64,000 nt of DNA, taken from the NCBI RefSeq assembly GCF_003664035.1, contig NZ_RCCK01000010.1, forward strand, positions 1,724,695 through 1,788,694, read 5' to 3'. Shown in pieces: positions 25,870-34,755 of the stretch. Source of the DNA: Pedobacter alluvionis. GTDB lineage: Bacteria > Bacteroidota > Bacteroidia > Sphingobacteriales > Sphingobacteriaceae. Each line of letters begins with the position of its first letter. Position 1 is the first letter of the stretch. The notes below the pieces were generated by a model. That model was given only the letters and a program-made list of their open reading frames with translations, had not been told where the DNA came from and searched no databases. The position numbers and the translations under genes are program-made.

Positions 25870-26696
25870 TGCATAAGAAGTTGCTCTCCATAACTGTGTT
25901 CGTGTTACTGTTTTTCCGGGCATTATCCCAGCCATTTTCGCTTAAGTCCACTAATGGCACGAAGCCTTTCAGGCTGGATATTTACTTTGGCACTGATGGC
26001 AAGGGCGCATTTGTCCAATATCATGGTCAACAAGGCCTTATCGCTTTACAGCTAAAAACCTTGAGCAGCCAGGAAAAATCAGCGCAATCCAAAATAACTT
26101 ATGTATGGGATGAGGTGATTGGAGGAAAGGCAACCGGTAGTTACGGACTTACCCGGGAAGCTGGAAAATTATCAGGCGTATGGTACAAACGGGCTAAAGA
26201 TGGCAGGCGGTTTCAGTTGGAGCAGATCATAGCACCCGGTGACGAAGCAAGAATTGATAAGTATCTTCTTCATGACGTACTGATTTCCTTCAGGCATACA
26301 TCTGACAACCTGCTCACCTTCAGTTATAGCGATGGTAATACAATTAAAACCCAGCTTCCAGGATTTGACCATCCCGATCCCCAGCGGTATGGCACGATTG
26401 CCGATTACAATTTCGATGGTTTTGATGACGTTGCATTTTCCATACCAGACGCAGGCATGGGTGTTTACCGCACTTTCAGTATTTATCTGTATAATCCCAA
26501 ATCGAAGCATTTTAGCATACTTGCTGAACCCAATGCACCCCAGGCGAAATGTTCAGGTCTTTGTGATGTGGTACTGGATAAAAAGAATCGGCTTTTAATG
26601 TCCTCATGCCGGGGAGGCGCAACCTGGTGGAATGATATTTACAGTTTCTCCCAGCAAAATAACCTTATTTGGTTAAGATCAGCTAAACAGCAATAA
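25866..26696 (+). CDS. Secreted XAC2610-like protein with VCBS/FG-GAP-type segment
   Basis: 276 aa. Signal peptide MMHKKLLSITVFVLLFFRALSQ. The C-terminal half has DYNFDGFDDVAFSIPDAG, a calcium-binding D-x-N-x-D-x-x-D loop, and CSGLCDVVLDKKNRLLMSSCRGGATWW, which matches proteins named XAC2610-related. The role is not known. Two cysteine pairs in the C-terminal part may form disulfides outside the cytoplasm. Confidence 0.7.
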   Translation: MMHKKLLSITVFVLLFFRALSQPFSLKSTNGTKPFRLDIYFGTDGKGAFVQYHGQQGLIALQLKTLSSQEKSAQSKITYVWDEVIGGKATGSYGLTREAGKLSGVWYKRAKDGRRFQLEQIIAPGDEARIDKYLLHDVLISFRHTSDNLLTFSYSDGNTIKTQLPGFDHPDPQRYGTIADYNFDGFDDVAFSIPDAGMGVYRTFSIYLYNPKSKHFSILAEPNAPQAKCSGLCDVVLDKKNRLLMSSCRGGATWWNDIYSFSQQNNLIWLRSAKQQ

Positions 26697-27175
26697 AATA
26701 TATACAGATTTTAGCGGTTGGCAATAGTAACAATTAAGTCCTCATAGAATGATATACTTCGATTATTAAGGTGTTCAATATTATTTGGAAAAGCTGGGTT
26801 CGGTGCTTTTAGGTTATGAAAGCCCTGCTCTCCCTCCAAGTCCTCACTCATTGTTCGCTTCGGGCTTTCCGTTCTATCAGGTTTATTTAACAAAACTCAG
26901 TTGTTTTTGGCTACAAACTAAATCGCTCAATAGCTTACCGGGACAAAATTCCGCGTTAGGGATTGTAAGGGTTCAGTACCGATTAAGCATCTGTTTTTAT
27001 TTAATTACGGTATGCTTGCTTGTTTCACAGGTCTTCATCGGTACCGGAGCGAAGCGCAGCCCTGCAAAGCCCGGGCCCTTGCGCAGCTTGGGTAACGCCA
27101 AAATCAGTTGGCAGTTAGCGGTTTACAGTTATATTAGCTACTAGAAGGTCAAATCCCCCTTTAGGGAGTTGGGAG
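26697..27175. repeat. Gap with a dispersed two-part repeat
   Basis: No convincing gene; a 119-codon open frame here looks non-coding. Part A, 26851-26891, matches 56876-56916 in opposite orientation (AATAAACCTGATAGA on the complementary strand). Part B, 27014-27040, matches 56950-56974 (CTTGCTTGTTTCACAGGT, then TTCATCGG). GC-rich gcgaagcgcagccctgc follows B. Confidence 0.55.
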
Positions 27176-27949
27176 TTAAACCCCAATCCTTTGCTCAATC
27201 TTTTTAACGCATTTGTAGGCCTCGGCAAGAATCACATCGTTGGCAATCGTCTGATCTACATTTAGCGCATTTAACATCGAAATGGTTAAACAGGCAATAA
27301 TGCCATTATTACTTGCTATACCGATTGGTACTGAAATATCGGTCACACCTGAAACCGAATCACTATTTTTAAAATAAGATCCCGTTTGCTGAATATCCGT
27401 TAAAGAACTTAAGAAATCTTCTTGCTGCGGTTTGGCATATTTCTTGAAAATTGCGTTGTTTTTTAAGGTTGCTATACGCTCAGCTTCGGGCATATAGGCC
27501 AATAAAACCTTGCCTGATGCTGTTAATGGTAAGGGAAATAAATTCCCTTCTTCAATGGAAAGTGCAATTGGGCCAGGGCTTTTGGCATGGATAATCACCA
27601 TGACCTGGTTCATGTATAAAATACTCAAATGGCACGATTGGCGGATGGTATTGGCCAGTTCTTCCAACGGAAACTGTGCCGCTTTACGCAGCTCATCAAT
27701 AGGTGAGTGCCGGTGTGAAAGATAAAAAAGTTTTAGTGATAGCCTGTACTTGCCCGAAACCTCATCGCGTAAAATGTAACCCCTACTTTCCAAACTCATC
27801 AACATCCTGTATATTTCGTTGGGTGTTTTCTCAATACCAATTGCAATTTCAGTTTGAGACAATGGGATCGATTGTGCTGATAAATATTCCAATATATCAA
27901 GTCCTTTATCCAAAGCAGGGGCCTGGTACTTCGATTCTTTTTCGTTCAT
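27176..27949 (-). CDS. IclR-family transcriptional regulator
   Basis: 257 aa. An N-terminal winged helix (about 12-75: IPLSQTEIAIGIEKTPNEIYRMLMSLESRGYI) and an IclR effector domain (about 80-255, with LSIEEGNLFPLPLTASGKVLLAYM and SVPIG). IclR regulators bind small acids or sugars. It is divergent from the GH2 gene and heads the sugar locus, so it most likely controls that locus; the effector may be a sugar acid or intermediate. Confidence 0.93.
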   Translation of the reverse strand: MNEKESKYQAPALDKGLDILEYLSAQSIPLSQTEIAIGIEKTPNEIYRMLMSLESRGYILRDEVSGKYRLSLKLFYLSHRHSPIDELRKAAQFPLEELANTIRQSCHLSILYMNQVMVIIHAKSPGPIALSIEEGNLFPLPLTASGKVLLAYMPEAERIATLKNNAIFKKYAKPQQEDFLSSLTDIQQTGSYFKNSDSVSGVTDISVPIGIASNNGIIACLTISMLNALNVDQTIANDVILAEAYKCVKKIEQRIGV

Positions 27950-28037
27950 GCGGGTTTAAATTTGGCTGTAGCGTATTTTTTACAATTTCAAACTTACAAA
28001 ATGCTTTCTTATTTATACAACAGAAGATTTTGCATAA

Positions 28038-28069
28038 TTTAAATATGAATATATGTTTTCATATTTAAA
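28038..28069. promoter_or_regulatory. Perfect 12-bp inverted repeat, candidate IclR operator
   Basis: TTTAAATATGAA (28038-28049) and TTCATATTTAAA (28058-28069), spacer 8 bp, in the divergent gap between the IclR gene and the GH2 gene. Length and symmetry suit a dimeric IclR site. A related half, TTTATATTTGAATT, follows near 28077-28090. Confidence 0.5.
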
Positions 28070-28220
28070 AAAAACATTTATATTTGAATTAGAGATGGTA
28101 ATTTAAAGTTACGGAATTTTAAAGGCTTAATTCAAAAGAATTGAGAATTTATTTCTCCAGAAATTATATCACTGATAACCATTTATAAACCTAAGCAAAC
28201 GCCGAAATGGTGTAGATTAA

Positions 28221-30917
28221 ATGATGAGTAAACTCTTAATCTTTTCCTGGCTTTACCTGTTAAGCATTCCGCTTTTTGCGAAAGATCTTAAGGTTGCTCA
28301 GTTGGATGGTGAATATCGCAATAATCCGATTGGAATTGATGCACAATCGCCGGGTTTAAGTTGGGAAATGCAATCGTCAAAACTATGTGCATCAAGTCAT
28401 TGCGAGGCACTCTCTGTTACGGCTTTTCGGGGAAGCAATCCTAATGCAGAAGAAAAGCCCACCCATAGTAGTAAGATTGCTTCCTACCCTGCAACGATGA
28501 CCTCCCGTGTTTATGCCGTTCCTGAACCTCGCACCAGAATTAGCTTCAACAAGGATTGGAAATTCTTCTTAGGTGATGAGCCAAATGCAAAATCATCCTC
28601 ATTTAACGATCTGAAATGGAGAAAACTCACTTTACCACACGATTGGAGCATTGAAGGTAAATTTGATGAGAAAAATCCCGCGAAACCTGAAGGTGGAGGT
28701 TTACCCACTGGCATAGGCTGGTACAGAAAGGAATTTACAGCACCGGCTAACTTTAAAAACAGACTAATCACCGTCGAATTTGATGGTGTATATAAAAATA
28801 GTGAGGTTTGGATTAACGGACAGTATCTGGGCAAAAGACCTTATGGTTATAGCTCATTTTCTTACGAGATCAGTAAGTTTTTGAAAACTGGAAAAAATAG
28901 CGTTGCGGTTAAGGTCGATAATTCTGCACAGCCCGATTCGCGCTGGTATTCCGGTTCAGGAATTTATAGAAATGTGTGGTTAACCTCAGCTGCAGCAGTT
29001 TCAGTAAAATGCAATGGTGTCTTTGTGAAAACTACTGTTACAAGTGGCGATAAAGGTCAGAGCATTGAAAACAGGATTTTATCTCCTGTTGAAAGCCTGG
29101 CATCAATCGCTGTTGATATCGAACTCGAAAATAAATTCAAAGCAAAGGGCAATTATAAAATCCTGACCACCATTTTCGATGATAAAGGATTGAAAATCGT
29201 GCAAAAGCAATGGCGGATTTCGGTTGATCAGAACACTTCTAAGTTGGTTACAAATGGTTTGGACATTGCAAATCCCAAATTATGGTCGGTTGAACGGCCG
29301 GTTATGTATAAACTGGTTACCGAGATTATGCAGGCCGATGGAAAAATTATCGACAGTTATACTACACCATTTGGAATCCGGGAATTTAACTTCGATGCAC
29401 AAAAAGGATTTTCATTAAACGGCAAAGCAATGAAGATTTTGGGTGTTTGCCTGCACCATGATTTAGGTGCTTTAGGCGCTGCAGTAAATGTTCGGGCTAT
29501 GGAACGCCAGCTGGAAATAATGAAAGCAATGGGCGTAAATGCCATCCGTACCGCTCATAATCCACCAGCTCCTGAGTTTTTAGATTTATGCGATAAAATG
29601 GGTTTCCTTGTGATGGATGAAGCTTTCGATATGTGGGTGAAAAAGAAAACCAAAAACGATTACCACTTAAATTTTCCTGAATGGCACAAAAGCGACCTGG
29701 AGGACATGATTAAACGCGATCGCAACCACCCATCTATTATTCTTTGGAGTATCGGCAACGAAATCCGCGAACAGTTCGATAGTACGGGTGTGGCACTTAC
29801 CAAAGAATTGGTGGGTATTGTTAAAAATCTGGACAAAACCCGTCCGGTAATTTCAGCACTAACCGAAACAAAAGCAGAAAAGAATTTTATCTACCAGGCC
29901 AATGCGCTTGATATTTATGGATTAAACTACAATCACAAACTGTATAAAGACTTCCCTACAAATTATCCAGGAGTCAAATTTTTAGCAACGGAAACTACTT
30001 CTGCGCTAGAAACCAGGGGTTTTTATGATACAGCCGATACGATCCGCCGCTGGCCTAAAGACGGAAAAACAAAGTTTACCGAAGGCAATAAGGAATGGTC
30101 GGCATCTGCTTACGATAATGTTTCGGCATATTGGGGTTCCACACATGAAGAAACCTGGGCAGCAGCTAAAAAATATGATCATGTAGCTGGCTTATTCGTA
30201 TGGACAGGTTTCGACTATTTGGGTGAACCGCTTCCATATCCCTGGCCGGCCAGAAGTTCTTATTTCGGCATTGTCGATTTAGCAGGTTTTCCGAAAGATT
30301 CATATTACATGTACCAGAGCGAGTGGACGAATAAACCAGTGTTACACATTCTGCCTCACTGGAACTGGAAACAAGGGAAATCAGTTGAAGTATGGGCTTA
30401 TTACAACAAAGCAGATGAAGTAGAACTTTACCTGAACGGAAAATCCTTAGGTAAAAGATCAAAACATGGTGATGATTTACACGTGCTTTGGAAGGTGCCT
30501 TTTGAGCCTGGAACATTAAAAGCGGTATCACGTAAAAACGGGAAAGATATTTTAGTGCGGGAAGTTAAAACCGCAGGAAAGCCGGCAAAAATTGAATTAA
30601 TAGCCGATCGGAAGAATATCAAAGCCGATGGCAAAGATCTGTCATTTGTTACTGTCCGCATTTTAGATGCTGCCGGAAATGTAGTGCCGGATGCTGATAA
30701 TCTGGTTGATTTTAAACTAGATGGAGTTGGCTTTATCGCTGGCGTTGATAATGGCTTTCAGGCAAGTTTAGAGCCTTTTAAAGCCAATTACCGCAAGGCT
30801 TTTCATGGGGTATGTTTAGCTATAGTACAGTCAACAGAAAAAACGGGAACGATTAAGCTAACGGCATCATCAGCTGGTTTGTCGCCTTCATCGATAATTA
30901 TAAAAACAGGTAAATAG
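28221..30917 (+). CDS. Glycoside hydrolase family 2 enzyme with chimeric N-terminus
   Basis: 898 aa. Residues about 100-850 are a GH2 enzyme (beta-galactosidase/beta-glucuronidase class): sugar-binding domain (WKFFLGDEP, LPHDWSIEGKF, GIGWYRKEF), sandwich, TIM barrel with acid/base Glu514 (WSIGNEIREQ) and nucleophile Glu591 (LATETTSAL), then an invasin/Big-like end domain. Residues 1-58 (signal peptide plus NNPIGIDAQSPGLSWEM) look instead like the start of a GH78 rhamnosidase. Residues about 59-94 are encoded by a dispersed intergenic repeat (28396-28501) read in frame. So the enzyme appears to have a borrowed signal peptide joined through repeat DNA. The exact sugar removed is unknown. Confidence 0.9.
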   Translation: MMSKLLIFSWLYLLSIPLFAKDLKVAQLDGEYRNNPIGIDAQSPGLSWEMQSSKLCASSHCEALSVTAFRGSNPNAEEKPTHSSKIASYPATMTSRVYAVPEPRTRISFNKDWKFFLGDEPNAKSSSFNDLKWRKLTLPHDWSIEGKFDEKNPAKPEGGGLPTGIGWYRKEFTAPANFKNRLITVEFDGVYKNSEVWINGQYLGKRPYGYSSFSYEISKFLKTGKNSVAVKVDNSAQPDSRWYSGSGIYRNVWLTSAAAVSVKCNGVFVKTTVTSGDKGQSIENRILSPVESLASIAVDIELENKFKAKGNYKILTTIFDDKGLKIVQKQWRISVDQNTSKLVTNGLDIANPKLWSVERPVMYKLVTEIMQADGKIIDSYTTPFGIREFNFDAQKGFSLNGKAMKILGVCLHHDLGALGAAVNVRAMERQLEIMKAMGVNAIRTAHNPPAPEFLDLCDKMGFLVMDEAFDMWVKKKTKNDYHLNFPEWHKSDLEDMIKRDRNHPSIILWSIGNEIREQFDSTGVALTKELVGIVKNLDKTRPVISALTETKAEKNFIYQANALDIYGLNYNHKLYKDFPTNYPGVKFLATETTSALETRGFYDTADTIRRWPKDGKTKFTEGNKEWSASAYDNVSAYWGSTHEETWAAAKKYDHVAGLFVWTGFDYLGEPLPYPWPARSSYFGIVDLAGFPKDSYYMYQSEWTNKPVLHILPHWNWKQGKSVEVWAYYNKADEVELYLNGKSLGKRSKHGDDLHVLWKVPFEPGTLKAVSRKNGKDILVREVKTAGKPAKIELIADRKNIKADGKDLSFVTVRILDAAGNVVPDADNLVDFKLDGVGFIAGVDNGFQASLEPFKANYRKAFHGVCLAIVQSTEKTGTIKLTASSAGLSPSSIIIKTGK
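28396..28501 (+). repeat. Dispersed intergenic repeat inside the GH2 coding sequence
   Basis: Begins GTCATTGCGAGGCAC and ends GCAACGATGAC, the borders of the 'cgtcattgcgag' family. Inside, GGAAGCAATC (28431-28440) pairs with GATTGCTTCC (28475-28484), and GGCTTTTC (28421-28428) with GAAAAGCC (28452-28459). It keeps the GH2 frame open for about 35 codons. Confidence 0.7.
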
Positions 30918-30936
30918 AATAACAGAAATGATTCTA

Positions 30937-31126
30937 TCGGTTGGTGTCTCACCAACCGAAACAAAAACAACATGGTTGGTGAGACACCAACCATTAGAGG
31001 GAAAAAAACTTGATTCCTTGGCCGTGGTTCGTGTCCCCACGAACCATAAACTTAAAACCTATCGGTTGGTGTCTCACCAACCGATAATAAGTAAAATAGA
31101 AACATGGTCGGTGGATACACCAACCA
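30937..31126. repeat. Array of five short palindromes
   Basis: Five hairpins at 30937-30959, 30973-30993, 31025-31046, 31062-31084 and 31105-31126. Arms are TCGGTTGGTG/CACCAACCGA (first and fourth), TGGTTGGTG/CACCAACCA, TGGTTCGTG/CACGAACCA and TGGTCGGTG/CACCAACCA (one mismatch), with 3-4 nt loops TCT, AGA, TCCC, GATA. Spacers are 13-31 nt and differ. It fills the gap between GH2 and the next gene. Related hairpins occur at 52675-52996. Confidence 0.85.
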
Positions 31127-31141
31127 TTAATTGCAAATAAA

Positions 31142-32302
31142 GTGGAGAATACAATTAATTTAAAAGGAATAACCTGGAACCACAGTCGTGGGCTTTTGCC
31201 GATGGTGGCTACGGCGCAGCGATTTTCAGAATTACACCCAAATGTAAACATCAGCTGGGAAAAAAGAAGTTTACAGCAATTTGCTGATTTTTCAATCCAG
31301 GAATTGGCAGAACGATTTGATCTGTTGGTAATCGATCATCCCTGGGCAGGTTTTGCTGCCAAAACAAAATCAATTGTGCCTTTGAATCTTTACCTTTCTC
31401 CGGAATATTTAAAAGGCCAGGAAGAAAATTCTGTTGGACAATCTTACGAAAGTTACTTCTATGAGGGTCATTTATGGGCCTTACCAATAGATGCGGCAAC
31501 TCCTGTAGCTGCTTCAAGACCTGATTTGCTTGCTGAAAAAGGACTACAACTACCTCAATCTTTTGATGATTTATTGGCACTTGCCGATAAAGGTTTAGTT
31601 GCCTTTGCAGGTATTCCGATTGATGTATTAATGAATTTTTATACACTTTGCTGTTCTTTAGGTGAAGATCCCTGCCAAAATGATGAGGAAGTGGTTTCCA
31701 CTGAAACAGGTATTAAGGTTTTGAAAATGTACCGGGAATTGGCTTCAAAAATGGATAAAGCCAATTTCAACAGAAACCCCATTCAGGTGTATGAAGCGAT
31801 GACTTTAAACGACGAAATTGCATATTGCCCTTTCGCTTATGGCTATTCAAACTACTCGCGTAACGGTTATGCACGCAAAACCTTGCATTTTCACGATATG
31901 ATTTCTTTAGATGGCAAAACCAATCTGAGAAGCACATTAGGCGGAACTGGTTTAGCCATTTCTGCTAAATGCGAAGCATTGGAGATGGCTGCCAAATATG
32001 TAGCATTTGTGGGTTCACCAGCTTGTCAATCCACCTTGTTTTTTGAAAGCGGTGGTCAACCGGGGCATTTAGCGGCCTGGAAAAACGAAGAAGTAAACCG
32101 TCAGAGTCAGCATTATTTTCGGAATACTTTACCTGCCTTACAAAGAGCTTTTCTCCGCCCACGTTACCATGGTTCAATGTATTTTCAAGACCATGCAGGA
32201 GATGTGGTGCGTGATTATTTAATGAACGGTGGAGATGAAATACAGGTTTTAACAGCGATGAATGAATTATATCAAAAATCTAAAAGTTTAGTATTATCAT
32301 GA
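31142..32302 (+). CDS. Solute-binding-protein-like protein without signal peptide (1)
   Basis: 386 aa from a GTG start at 31142; the in-frame upstream DNA holds no ATG before a stop at 31097. The N-terminus (ITWNHSRGLLPMVATAQRFSELHP) and later features fit extracellular solute-binding family 1 (sugar ABC transporters). Yet there is no signal peptide or lipobox, so it should stay in the cytoplasm, and no ABC permease or ATPase lies nearby. It overlaps the first CoA-transferase gene by 4 bp. A sugar or sugar-acid sensor, carrier or an enzyme on the same fold are possible roles. A similar protein is encoded at 34748. Confidence 0.82.
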   Translation: MENTINLKGITWNHSRGLLPMVATAQRFSELHPNVNISWEKRSLQQFADFSIQELAERFDLLVIDHPWAGFAAKTKSIVPLNLYLSPEYLKGQEENSVGQSYESYFYEGHLWALPIDAATPVAASRPDLLAEKGLQLPQSFDDLLALADKGLVAFAGIPIDVLMNFYTLCCSLGEDPCQNDEEVVSTETGIKVLKMYRELASKMDKANFNRNPIQVYEAMTLNDEIAYCPFAYGYSNYSRNGYARKTLHFHDMISLDGKTNLRSTLGGTGLAISAKCEALEMAAKYVAFVGSPACQSTLFFESGGQPGHLAAWKNEEVNRQSQHYFRNTLPALQRAFLRPRYHGSMYFQDHAGDVVRDYLMNGGDEIQVLTAMNELYQKSKSLVLS

Positions 32303-33450
32303 ACAAGCCGTTAGAAGGACTTTTGATTTTAGAGTTTTGCCAGTTTCTGGCAGGTCCGTCGGCTGGTTTAAAACTGGCCGATTTAGGCGCACGTGTAATC
32401 AAAATTGAACGTCCAAAAACCGGCGACGCTTGCAGGCAACTATCCATTAAAAATCTTTTTATAGATGAAGATAGTTTACTTTTTCATACGATAAACCGAA
32501 ATAAAGAGAGTTATGCTGCAGATTTAAAGAATCCTGAAGATTTAGAAAGATTAAAAAAATTAATCAGCAAGGCCGATGTGATGACGCATAATTTCCGTCC
32601 TGGTGTGATGGAGAAAATTGGCCTGGATTATGAAACAGTTCGAAAGGTGAACCCTAAAATTGTTTATGGTATGGTAACCGGTTATGGCAATGAAGGACCT
32701 TGGAAGAATAAACCAGGTCAGGATTTATTGGTTCAATCCGTTTCAGGTCTTGCTTTTTTATCAGGAGTTGACGTAGACGGACCAGTGCCTTTCGGACTTT
32801 CTGTTTCTGATATCATGTGCGGAAACCATTTGGCGCAAGGTATTATGGGCGCTTTAATCAAAAGGGCAAAAACCAATAAAAGTGTGTTGGTTGAGGTGAG
32901 TTTGTTGGAATCCATTTTAGATGTACAATTTGAAGTATTAACCACTTACCTGAACGATGGCGGGAAATTACCCGATAGAAGCGGAGCAAAAGGAAGCGCG
33001 CATGCTTATTTAAGCGCTCCTTATGGCATGTACGAAACTTCCGATGGTTATATTGCAATGGCAATGGGTAATCTTCCAAATATCTGTGCAATCATTAATT
33101 GCGATATTACTGATCTATATATAGAAGCAGGATCGGCTTTCGAAAACCGCGATAAGTTAATTGTTCGCTTAGCTGCAACGTTTAAAAAGGAAAATACAAA
33201 ACATTGGGTTGATCTTTTGGAAAGTCATGGTATCTGGTGCGCAGAAGTACTGAGTTATCAAACTGCTACAGCCATGAATACTTATAAAAGTTTACAGATT
33301 GAGCAGGAGTTAGATTTAGCTGATGGCAAAAAAATAAAGACAACCGTGAGCCCGATCCGCTTGGATAACGAAAAATTATTTGCTAGTAAAGCCGCACCAA
33401 AACTTGGAGGAAATACGGCAGAGATTAATAAAGAGTTTGAATTAAAATAA
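32299..33450 (+). CDS. Family III (CaiB/BaiF) CoA-transferase (1)
   Basis: 383 aa. Starts MNKPLEGLLILEFCQFLAGPSAG..., then GARVIKIERP and NRNKES. Asp171 in SVSDIMCGNHLAQ sits where the catalytic Asp of formyl-CoA transferase lies. The C-terminal half has the shorter form of the family. These enzymes move CoA between carboxylic acids through an aspartyl-CoA intermediate. The paralogue at 33592 is alike along its whole length. Substrate unknown; a sugar-derived acid is a guess from the neighbours. Confidence 0.9.
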   Translation: MNKPLEGLLILEFCQFLAGPSAGLKLADLGARVIKIERPKTGDACRQLSIKNLFIDEDSLLFHTINRNKESYAADLKNPEDLERLKKLISKADVMTHNFRPGVMEKIGLDYETVRKVNPKIVYGMVTGYGNEGPWKNKPGQDLLVQSVSGLAFLSGVDVDGPVPFGLSVSDIMCGNHLAQGIMGALIKRAKTNKSVLVEVSLLESILDVQFEVLTTYLNDGGKLPDRSGAKGSAHAYLSAPYGMYETSDGYIAMAMGNLPNICAIINCDITDLYIEAGSAFENRDKLIVRLAATFKKENTKHWVDLLESHGIWCAEVLSYQTATAMNTYKSLQIEQELDLADGKKIKTTVSPIRLDNEKLFASKAAPKLGGNTAEINKEFELK

Positions 33451-33458
33451 AAAACTTA

Positions 33459-33530
33459 GTCGTCATTCCCGCGCAGGCGGGAATCTTAAGGCTTATTGCA
33501 TTACGATTCCCAATCGAGTTGGGAATGACG
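33459..33530. repeat. Dispersed repeat between the two CoA-transferase genes
   Basis: CGTCATTCCCGCGCAGGCGG... to GTTGGGAATGACGA; the same element occurs inverted at 50706-50826 and as a fragment at about 5241-5272. It separates the CoA-transferase genes without breaking the run. Confidence 0.65.
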
Positions 33531-33591
33531 ACCGATAAAAGATTGCTTCGTGCTTCACAATGACGTAGTGCGAAATTTAAAAAATAAAATT

Positions 33592-34755
33592 ATGCTACCG
33601 CTTGAAGATTATTTAGTTATCGATTTCAGCCAGTTTCTTTCTGGACCATCGGCAGGTTTGCGCCTCGCCGATATGGGTGCGCGCGTAATCAAAATTGAAC
33701 GTTTGGGTATTGGCGATATCTGCCGCACACTTTATACTTCGAACCTGATTATGAATGGCGAATCATCAGTTTTTCATGCCATCAACAGAAACAAAGAAAG
33801 CTTTGAAGTTGATTTAAAAAGCGAAGAAGATTGCGAAATGGTTCGCGAACTGCTAAAAAAAGCAGATGTAATGATTCATAACTTCCGTCCAGGTGTGATG
33901 GAACGCTTAGGTTTCGATTATCAATCGGTTATCGCTTTAAATCCTGCAATTATTTATGGTGAAATATCAGGTTATGGAACCGCTACCGAATGGAAAAATA
34001 AGCCAGGTCAGGATTTACTTTTACAATCGGTTACCGGCCTAACTTCTTTAACAGGAAATGCCGATAGCGGTCCTGTTGCCATGGGGTTATCTATTGTAGA
34101 CATGCTGGCTGGCGCGCATTTAGCACAAGGACTTTTAGCTTGTTTATATCGAAAAGCCATAAAAAATGAAGGCGGATTGGTACAAGTAAGCATGATGGAA
34201 TCGGCTTACGATTTTCAGTTCGAAACCATTAGCACCTTTATGAATGATGGTGGATGCTTACCCGAACGCTCAAAAAAGAACAATGCAAACGCATATTTAG
34301 GTGCTCCTTATGGGATTTATCAAACAGAAAACGGATATTTAGCCCTGGCAATGGGTTCAATTCCACAGTTAGGCAATTTGCTCGGATGCGAGCAGCTGGA
34401 AGATTACGTTGAAGTGAGCGAAGCGTTTGATAAACGGGATGAGATTAAAACTATTTTAGCCAATCATCTTCTATCGGCCACCACCGAAAGGTGGCTTTCC
34501 ATACTGGAACCGGCAGATATCTGGTGTGCCGATGTTTTAAACTGGAATGCGCTAATGGCGCACGACGGGTTTAAGGTGTTGAACATGATTCAGGAAGTGG
34601 AAATGATCGATGGTTACAAATATGAAACCACCAGATGCCCGATCCGGATTGATGGTGAGTTGCTTACCTCATCAAAAGGCTCGCCTAAATTAGGACAGGA
34701 TAATGAGAAAATTATCAAAGAATTTATAACACAGCATACAACTGCAAATGCATAA
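33592..34755 (+). CDS. Family III (CaiB/BaiF) CoA-transferase (2)
   Basis: 387 aa from ATG 33592; the frame stays open to 33550 but that part is repeat DNA, and alignment with the first copy fixes the start at MLPLEDYLVIDFSQFLSGPSAG. The catalytic Asp is in LSIVDMLAGAHLAQ. It shares the PGQDLL, NFRPGVME and APYG motifs with the copy at 32299. Two diverged copies suggest a heteromer or two acids. It overlaps the next gene by 8 bp. Confidence 0.9.
   Translation: MLPLEDYLVIDFSQFLSGPSAGLRLADMGARVIKIERLGIGDICRTLYTSNLIMNGESSVFHAINRNKESFEVDLKSEEDCEMVRELLKKADVMIHNFRPGVMERLGFDYQSVIALNPAIIYGEISGYGTATEWKNKPGQDLLLQSVTGLTSLTGNADSGPVAMGLSIVDMLAGAHLAQGLLACLYRKAIKNEGGLVQVSMMESAYDFQFETISTFMNDGGCLPERSKKNNANAYLGAPYGIYQTENGYLALAMGSIPQLGNLLGCEQLEDYVEVSEAFDKRDEIKTILANHLLSATTERWLSILEPADIWCADVLNWNALMAHDGFKVLNMIQEVEMIDGYKYETTRCPIRIDGELLTSSKGSPKLGQDNEKIIKEFITQHTTANA

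Noticed and set aside
26785..27144. 119-aa open frame in the repeat gap
   Set aside because: It covers the dispersed repeat parts A and B, has no motif or leader, and ends in low-complexity text.
30937..31126. CRISPR array
   Set aside because: Units are palindromes with changing stems and only 13-31 nt spacers; no cas genes are in the window.
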